NCBI GenBank assembly: GCA_903938815.1
Contig: CAJAES010000059.1
Span: 1 to 64,000 of the forward strand
Length of the DNA stretch: 64,000 bases
Reading direction: 5' to 3'
Source: an uncultured beta proteobacterium
Lineage (GTDB): Bacteria > Pseudomonadota > Gammaproteobacteria > Burkholderiales > Burkholderiaceae_C
In this document: positions 59,559 through 64,000 of the stretch, in pieces
How the letters are laid out: each line of letters starts with the position of its first letter
How positions within the stretch are numbered: position 1 is the stretch's first letter
Translations under genes and position numbers: made by a program
The notes under the pieces: model-generated
The model's database searches: none
The model's input: only the letters and a program-made list of their open reading frames with translations
What the model was told of the DNA's origin: nothing

Positions 59559-62237
59559 TCAGAACTTGTAGGTCACGCCGAAGAGCATCGTGCGGCCGTA
59601 GGTGTCCAGCTTGGTCTGGTTGCCGACGGTGTCCAGCTGCCGATACGGCTCGTTGGTGACGTTGTTCACCTGCAGCAGGAAGTTCAGGCCCTTGACCGGA
59701 CCGGTCTGGACTTCATAGCCCAGTTGCAGGTCGGTCACGGTTTCCTTGTCGGCGTACGTGTACTCACGGTTGGCGCCGAAGCCTTCGATCTCGGCGATGT
59801 ACTTTGAGCGGTCACGCGCGGCGACACGGAACGAGAAGCCATGCTTCTCGTAGTACGCGGTCAGCGTCATGACGTTGCGCGACAGGCCCGGCAGCGGGCG
59901 CGTGTCCCCGTCGCCGAAGGGCTGGATCTTGCTGGACGTGTTGGAGTAGCTGGCCGAGACACCGAAGCCGTCGAGCATCGGCGTCAGCATGTTCAGCGGC
60001 ACCGACGCGGCCAGTTCCACACCCGAGATCGAGCCGCCCTTGCCGTTGACCGGCTGCGTGAACTCGCCGATGTTGGACAGCGGGTCGCGGCCCGACAGGT
60101 TCGGGAAGCCGGTGAAGTCGTAGTTGGTGTTCTTGAAGTCGAAGATGTAGCTGCTGAGCTTCTTGTAGAAGCCCGCCACCGACACATAGCCCTTGGTGCC
60201 GAAGTACTTCTCGTACGACACGTCGAACGCCGTGGCGCGGAACGGGTCGAGCTTCGGGTTGCCGCCGCTGCCCGTCCACTCGAAGGAGGTATTCACCTCC
60301 GACCGGGTGAACGCACTCAGCTGGTCCATGCGCGGGCGCGCCATCTGCCGGCCGACACCTGCGCGGACGATCTGGTCGTTGGCCAGGTCGAAGATCAGGT
60401 TCACGGTGGGCAGCAGATCGGTATACGTCTTGCCGGCGGTGCGGAAGACATACTGGCCCTGGTTGGTGTTGTCGACCACCGGTGCCGTGGATTGCTGGTC
60501 CGAGTTGACCACCTGCACGCCGGCATTGCCGCGCACCGGGATGCCGAAGATCTTGGTCTCGAGGTCGCCCTTGGCGTAGAAGGTGGTGACCTTCTCGTTG
60601 ACGGTCCAGCCCTTGCCCAGGATGTCGCCGTTGACGTTGGCATCGAATCGGTACGAGGACAGCGCCGAGGCCGGGTCGAAGGCGATGGTGGTCAGGCCGG
60701 TGCCCGGCAGCGCGAGGGCCGTCGTGCCGGCGGGCAGGGCGCCGCCGGGGTTGTCGCCGGCGCGGTTCAATAGCAAGACCTTGGCTTCGCCCGCGCTCTT
60801 GGTCTTGTCGCGCTGCGACAGGTTCACGCCGACATCGACGCGCGAGAAGAGGCCGTCCAGGTCACGCTGGGCCGACAGGCGCAGGGCCTTGATCTTGTCG
60901 TCCGTCGTGATGATCTTGTCGTAGCCGTTCTGGCCCCAGGACTCCGGGTCCGTCAGGCGCATGGTGCTCAGGTTGTTGCGGTCGTACTGCAGCCCCGTCA
61001 CCTGGTTGTAGTTGGCGATCGTCACGGACTCGGGCAGCGGGCGGTTGTTGGCCGTGTCGTACTGGCCTGCCTCCATCTCGATGGTGCGCTCGCTGCTCTT
61101 CGCGGACGAATAGCTCAGGTCGGCGTTGGCCGTCCACTTCGGCGCGAACTTCCACTTGGTGTTCCAGCCCAATGAGTTGAGCTCGTCCTTGCGCGGCTCC
61201 CAGAGGTGGCGCGACAGCGGGTTCACGTTGCCCCAGACGCCGCTCATCAGACGGTTGTTCTCGAAGACGGCGTTCGTCAGCGTCGGGTAGAAGGGGCTGG
61301 ACTCGCCCTTCCAGCTGTCGTTGACCTGGATCTCGAGACCGCGCTTGACCACTTCCTTGTCGAACTTCGAATAGAAGATGTCGACGACGCTGGAGAGGTC
61401 CTTGTTGGGCTTGAACTCCAGCACGGCCATCGCACCGTCGCGCGTTTCCTTCGTCGTGTCGACGAAGTACTTGAAGCCCTGGTTGAAGGTGAACTGATTG
61501 CCGCCGTTCAGGCTGGCATTGGTGGCGGTGTCGCTGTTGCCGTAGGTCTCGGAGCGGCTCTTCTGGACGTCCTGCGACAGGCGCGCGAAGCCCAGCGCGA
61601 CGCCGACGGTGTTGTTGGCGAACTGGTCGATGTAGGACAGGTTGAAGCGGTTGCCGGTGCCTTCGAAGGGCGTTCCCTTGCCATTCTGCTCACCGCGCAC
61701 GTTGACCGACACGACGCGCTTGCCGACCGACAGCGGGCGGATGGTCTGCAGGTCGATGGTGCCCGACAGGCCCTGGCCCAGCAGCTGGGCGTCGGGCGTC
61801 TTGTAGACGAGCACGGACGACAGCAGTTCGGACGGGTACTGGTCGAACTCGACGCTGCGGTTGTTGCCGGTGCTGACCTGCTCGCGGCCGTTCAGCAGCG
61901 TGTTGGCGAAGTCGCCGGACAGGCCGCGGATGTTGATCTCGGTGGCGCGACCATTGACGCGCTGCGCGGACAAGCCGGGCAGGCGGGCGATCGACTCGGC
62001 GATGCTGCTGTCGGGCAGCTTGCCGATGTCTTCCGCGGACACGGCCTCGACGATGGAGTCGGAGTTCTTCTTGACGCTGATCGCGCTCTCGATGGCGCCG
62101 CGGATGCCCGTGACCGTGACGGTCTGGGCCGGCTGCGTCTGGGCCTGGGCGGCCAGCGTGCTCATCAGCAGCACGGCGCCGGCAACGGCAGTGAGGCGGG
62201 CGGCGGGTTGGCCGCGCCGGGGGGTTTGTGTGTTCAC
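59559..62237 (-). CDS. TonB-dependent outer-membrane receptor (carbohydrate locus type)
   Basis: An 892-aa protein from a GTG (VNTQTPRRGQPAARL) with AGGAGA about 5 nt upstream. The signal peptide ends near LAAQAQT. The plug domain (about 40-160) shows VEAVSAEDIGKLPDSSIAESIARLPGLSAQRVNGRATEINIRG. The 22-strand barrel ends in the terminal Phe (TMLFGVTYKF). This plug sequence is typical of receptors next to tryptophan halogenases and amylases that import maltodextrin-like sugars. The ligand is inferred from the divergent amylase gene. Confidence 0.93.
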   Translation of the reverse strand: MNTQTPRRGQPAARLTAVAGAVLLMSTLAAQAQTQPAQTVTVTGIRGAIESAISVKKNSDSIVEAVSAEDIGKLPDSSIAESIARLPGLSAQRVNGRATEINIRGLSGDFANTLLNGREQVSTGNNRSVEFDQYPSELLSSVLVYKTPDAQLLGQGLSGTIDLQTIRPLSVGKRVVSVNVRGEQNGKGTPFEGTGNRFNLSYIDQFANNTVGVALGFARLSQDVQKSRSETYGNSDTATNASLNGGNQFTFNQGFKYFVDTTKETRDGAMAVLEFKPNKDLSSVVDIFYSKFDKEVVKRGLEIQVNDSWKGESSPFYPTLTNAVFENNRLMSGVWGNVNPLSRHLWEPRKDELNSLGWNTKWKFAPKWTANADLSYSSAKSSERTIEMEAGQYDTANNRPLPESVTIANYNQVTGLQYDRNNLSTMRLTDPESWGQNGYDKIITTDDKIKALRLSAQRDLDGLFSRVDVGVNLSQRDKTKSAGEAKVLLLNRAGDNPGGALPAGTTALALPGTGLTTIAFDPASALSSYRFDANVNGDILGKGWTVNEKVTTFYAKGDLETKIFGIPVRGNAGVQVVNSDQQSTAPVVDNTNQGQYVFRTAGKTYTDLLPTVNLIFDLANDQIVRAGVGRQMARPRMDQLSAFTRSEVNTSFEWTGSGGNPKLDPFRATAFDVSYEKYFGTKGYVSVAGFYKKLSSYIFDFKNTNYDFTGFPNLSGRDPLSNIGEFTQPVNGKGGSISGVELAASVPLNMLTPMLDGFGVSASYSNTSSKIQPFGDGDTRPLPGLSRNVMTLTAYYEKHGFSFRVAARDRSKYIAEIEGFGANREYTYADKETVTDLQLGYEVQTGPVKGLNFLLQVNNVTNEPYRQLDTVGNQTKLDTYGRTMLFGVTYKF

Positions 62238-62294
62238 GGGTGTCTCCTCTGGTACCTGCAGGACTCGGGCTGCGCACGGAATCTGGAACAGCAC

Positions 62295-62347
62295 CGTGGC
62301 AGCCATTGGAATGGGCCACCGAATTTGTACCAAAACTAGCTGCCACG
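62295..62347. promoter_or_regulatory. Long-spaced inverted repeat in receptor/amylase divergent promoter
   Basis: CGTGGCAGC (62295-62303) and GCTGCCACG (62339-62347), 9-bp perfect arms with 44 bp between their starts (about four helical turns). They lie upstream of the receptor gene. A looping operator is possible. Confidence 0.4.
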
Positions 62348-62468
62348 TTGCGCTTAGGTAAACCCTAGGTGTCGTTGTGAAAACCCCGAAACGAACCCTA
62401 AAACCAAGGGTTTGCCAGCAAACTGAGGCCCGTGAATACCGCCACCCCTGTCGTTATCTTGAGGTGAG

Positions 62469-62485
62469 ATGTAGTGCAACTACAT
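62469..62485. promoter_or_regulatory. Perfect palindrome over the predicted amylase start
   Basis: ATGTAGT-GCA-ACTACAT, a perfect 7-3-7 inverted repeat that includes the chosen GTG start. It looks like a LacI-type regulator site for the divergent carbohydrate genes. The remaining sequence of 62238-62473 shows no gene. Confidence 0.5.
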
Positions 62486-64000
62486 ATCAAGTACACGACT
62501 TCTGATCGTGAAAACCCGAGGCTCCGGCCCGGCCGACCCGCCCCATCCGGCTGGCTGGCCTGGCCTGCCGCCCTCCTGGCCTGCCTGCTGGGCGCCGCTG
62601 CCGTGGCCGCACCCGTTCTGCACCGGCCCAGCCCCGACTGGCGCGACCAGGTGCTGTATTTCGCGCTCACCGACCGCTTCGACGACGGCGATGCCCGCAA
62701 CAACGACCAGGGCGCCGGCGTCTTCGACCCTTCCCGCCGCAACCGCTACAGCGGCGGCGACCTCGCCGGCCTGACGCGGCGGCTCGACTACATCCGCGGT
62801 CTGGGTGCCACCGGCCTGTGGCTGACGCCCCCCGTGGCCAACCAGTGGCTGGACCCTGCTGGCGACTACACCGGCTACCACGGCTACTGGGCCGAGAACT
62901 TCACGCGCGTGGACCGCCATCTCGGCACCCTGGCCGATTACCGCCGACTGTCGCGCGAGCTGCATCGCAGGGACATGGTCCTGGTGCAGGACATCGTCGT
63001 GAACCACACCGGCAACTTCTTCCACCACGGCACGGGCTGGGACCCCGCCGACCCCGCCCGCAGCTGGCGCGCCAACACCGGCACGAAGCCGGTGGCCGCG
63101 CCCAGCCAGGCGCCGTTCCACCTGAACGACCCGCGCCGCGCCGCCGACCGCCGTGCCGGCACCTACCACTGGACGCCGCCGGTGGCCGACTACACCGACC
63201 GCCGCCAGGAGCTGGATTTCCAGATGTCGGGCCTGGACGACCTGAACACCGAGAACCCGGCGGTGCGGCGCGCGCTGCGCCAGAGCTACGGCCACTGGAT
63301 CCGCGAGGCCGGCGTGGACGCCTTCCGCATCGATACCGCCTTCTACGTGCCGCCCGACTACTTCACCGATTTCCTGCACGCGAAGGATCCGAAGGCCCCC
63401 GGCATCGCCGAAGTGGCGCGGCGCACCGGCCGCCAGGATTTCCTCGTCTTCGGCGAAGGCTTCGGCATCGACAAGCCCTTCGAGGACACCCAGGCGAAGA
63501 AGATCGAGGCCTACATGACCGGCCCCGACGGCCGGCCGGTGCTGCCGGGCATGCTGAACTTTCCGCTCTACGGGGCGTTCAACGATGTCTTCGCGCGCGG
63601 TCGGCCGCCGGCCGAACTGGGCCACCGCATCGAGCGCACGATGGCGCTGCACGCGCGGCCGCACCGCATGCCCACCTTCGTGGACAACCACGACGTCGAT
63701 CGTTTCCTGGCGGGCGGCAACGAGGCCGGGCTGAAGCAGGCGCTGCTGGCCATGTTCACGCTGCCCGGCATTCCGGTGGTGTATTACGGCACCGAGCAGG
63801 GCTTGCGGGAGCCGCGCGCGGCCCTGTTCGCCGCCGGCTGGGGCTCGGGCGGGCGCGACCGCTTCGACACCCAGGCCCCGCTGTACCGCCACATCGCGGC
63901 CGTGGCGGCACTGCGCCGCGAGAATCGCCTGTTCTCGCGCGGCGTGCCCACGGTGCTGCACGCTGATGCTGCCCGTGCCGGCGCCATCGCGTGGCGGACC
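62474..64000 (+). CDS. Secreted GH13 alpha-amylase family glycosidase (partial, runs off window)
   Basis: Absent from the ORF track because it is open at the window end; read by hand in the frame containing RDQVLYFALTDRFDDGD. A signal sequence is visible (WLAWPAALLACLLGAAAVAA). The four GH13 regions are intact: I DIVVNHTG, II GVDAFRIDTAF (nucleophile Asp), III VFGEGFG (acid/base Glu), IV FVDNHDVDRF. It hydrolyses alpha-glucans outside the cytoplasm. The only upstream start before the in-frame stop at 62465 is the GTG at 62474, with GAGG about 9 nt before it. It is divergent from the TonB receptor. Confidence 0.9.
   Translation, partial: MQLHIKYTTSDRENPRLRPGRPAPSGWLAWPAALLACLLGAAAVAAPVLHRPSPDWRDQVLYFALTDRFDDGDARNNDQGAGVFDPSRRNRYSGGDLAGLTRRLDYIRGLGATGLWLTPPVANQWLDPAGDYTGYHGYWAENFTRVDRHLGTLADYRRLSRELHRRDMVLVQDIVVNHTGNFFHHGTGWDPADPARSWRANTGTKPVAAPSQAPFHLNDPRRAADRRAGTYHWTPPVADYTDRRQELDFQMSGLDDLNTENPAVRRALRQSYGHWIREAGVDAFRIDTAFYVPPDYFTDFLHAKDPKAPGIAEVARRTGRQDFLVFGEGFGIDKPFEDTQAKKIEAYMTGPDGRPVLPGMLNFPLYGAFNDVFARGRPPAELGHRIERTMALHARPHRMPTFVDNHDVDRFLAGGNEAGLKQALLAMFTLPGIPVVYYGTEQGLREPRAALFAAGWGSGGRDRFDTQAPLYRHIAAVAALRRENRLFSRGVPTVLHADAARAGAIAWRT

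Overview
The window is GC-rich chromosomal DNA (visibly around 68-70% GC) from a betaproteobacterium, most likely Burkholderiales (Comamonadaceae / Rubrivivax-Leptothrix / Sphaerotilaceae-like). The indicators are the metK - two acyltransferases - dapF - DUF484 - xerC block, a DUF1840 gene, a PEP-CTERM protein, a minor-pilin operon ending in pilY1, phoH-ybeY, and frequent GTG starts with 4-bp ATGA/GTGA overlaps. No rRNA, tRNA, CRISPR array, IS element or prophage was recognised. No gap between genes exceeds about 250 bp.

Layout. 0-1.4 kb: a divergent Lrp/AsnC regulator and MBL-fold hydrolase. 1.6-7.2 kb: metK (minus), whose 3' end is duplicated downstream, and divergently the two lipid A-type acyltransferases, dapF, DUF484 and xerC, all tightly coupled. 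7.2-17.0 kb: a BLUF blue-light sensor gene divergent from a complete chemosensory operon (soluble MCP, cheY, STAS, cheA, PAS-MCP, cheW, cheR, cheD, cheB), preceded by a sigma28-like promoter. 17.0-19.4 kb: rlmI and a PEP-CTERM trypsin-like protease whose 3' ends overlap antisense. 19.5-23.5 kb: an amidohydrolase divergent from an enoyl-CoA hydratase / feruloyl-CoA synthetase-like / MarR operon, with a perfect palindrome in the shared promoter. 23.5-26.1 kb: M20 peptidase, ABM-domain protein, DMT transporter.

26.2-34.8 kb: a type I restriction-modification island in the order hsdR - AlbA_2/ATPase - hsdS - rhuM - hsdM. The genes overlap by 4-8 bp, a 12-bp tandem repeat lies in the second gene, and hsdS has one AT-rich recognition domain. 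34.9-38.6 kb: an orphan branched-chain-type ABC binding protein, pobA and pcaF (4-hydroxybenzoate / beta-ketoadipate catabolism), thematically linked to the hydroxycinnamate operon. 38.8-42.1 kb: HD-GYP and PAS-GGDEF-EAL c-di-GMP proteins, coupled. 42.2-43.8 kb: DUF1840, PEBP/YbhB and a histidine phosphatase. 43.9-50.1 kb: the pilE-fimT-pilV-pilW-pilX-pilY1 type IV pilus operon.

50.3-53.1 kb: ruvB and ruvA, separated by an oppositely oriented DUF2946 - PCu(A)C copper module. 53.1-55.7 kb: a 7TM-DISM-type sensor kinase and LuxR-family response regulator. 55.8-57.2 kb: phoH (ybeZ) and ybeY. 57.2-64.0 kb: a carbohydrate-type locus with a DUF6445 putative Fe(II)/2OG oxygenase, a flavin-dependent tryptophan-halogenase-family protein and a TonB-dependent receptor, divergent from a secreted GH13 amylase that runs off the window and is missing from the ORF track.

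The most interesting points are a CheA that appears to carry an MshEN-like (c-di-GMP-binding type) segment, a soluble MCP with a CheZ-like FQDR tail beside a BLUF sensor, recurring sigma28-like promoters before the chemosensory, pilus and c-di-GMP operons, the accessory-rich type I RM island, and the halogenase / DUF6445 / TonB receptor / amylase locus with palindromic operators. All functional statements rest on reading motifs and context by eye. No database search was run.
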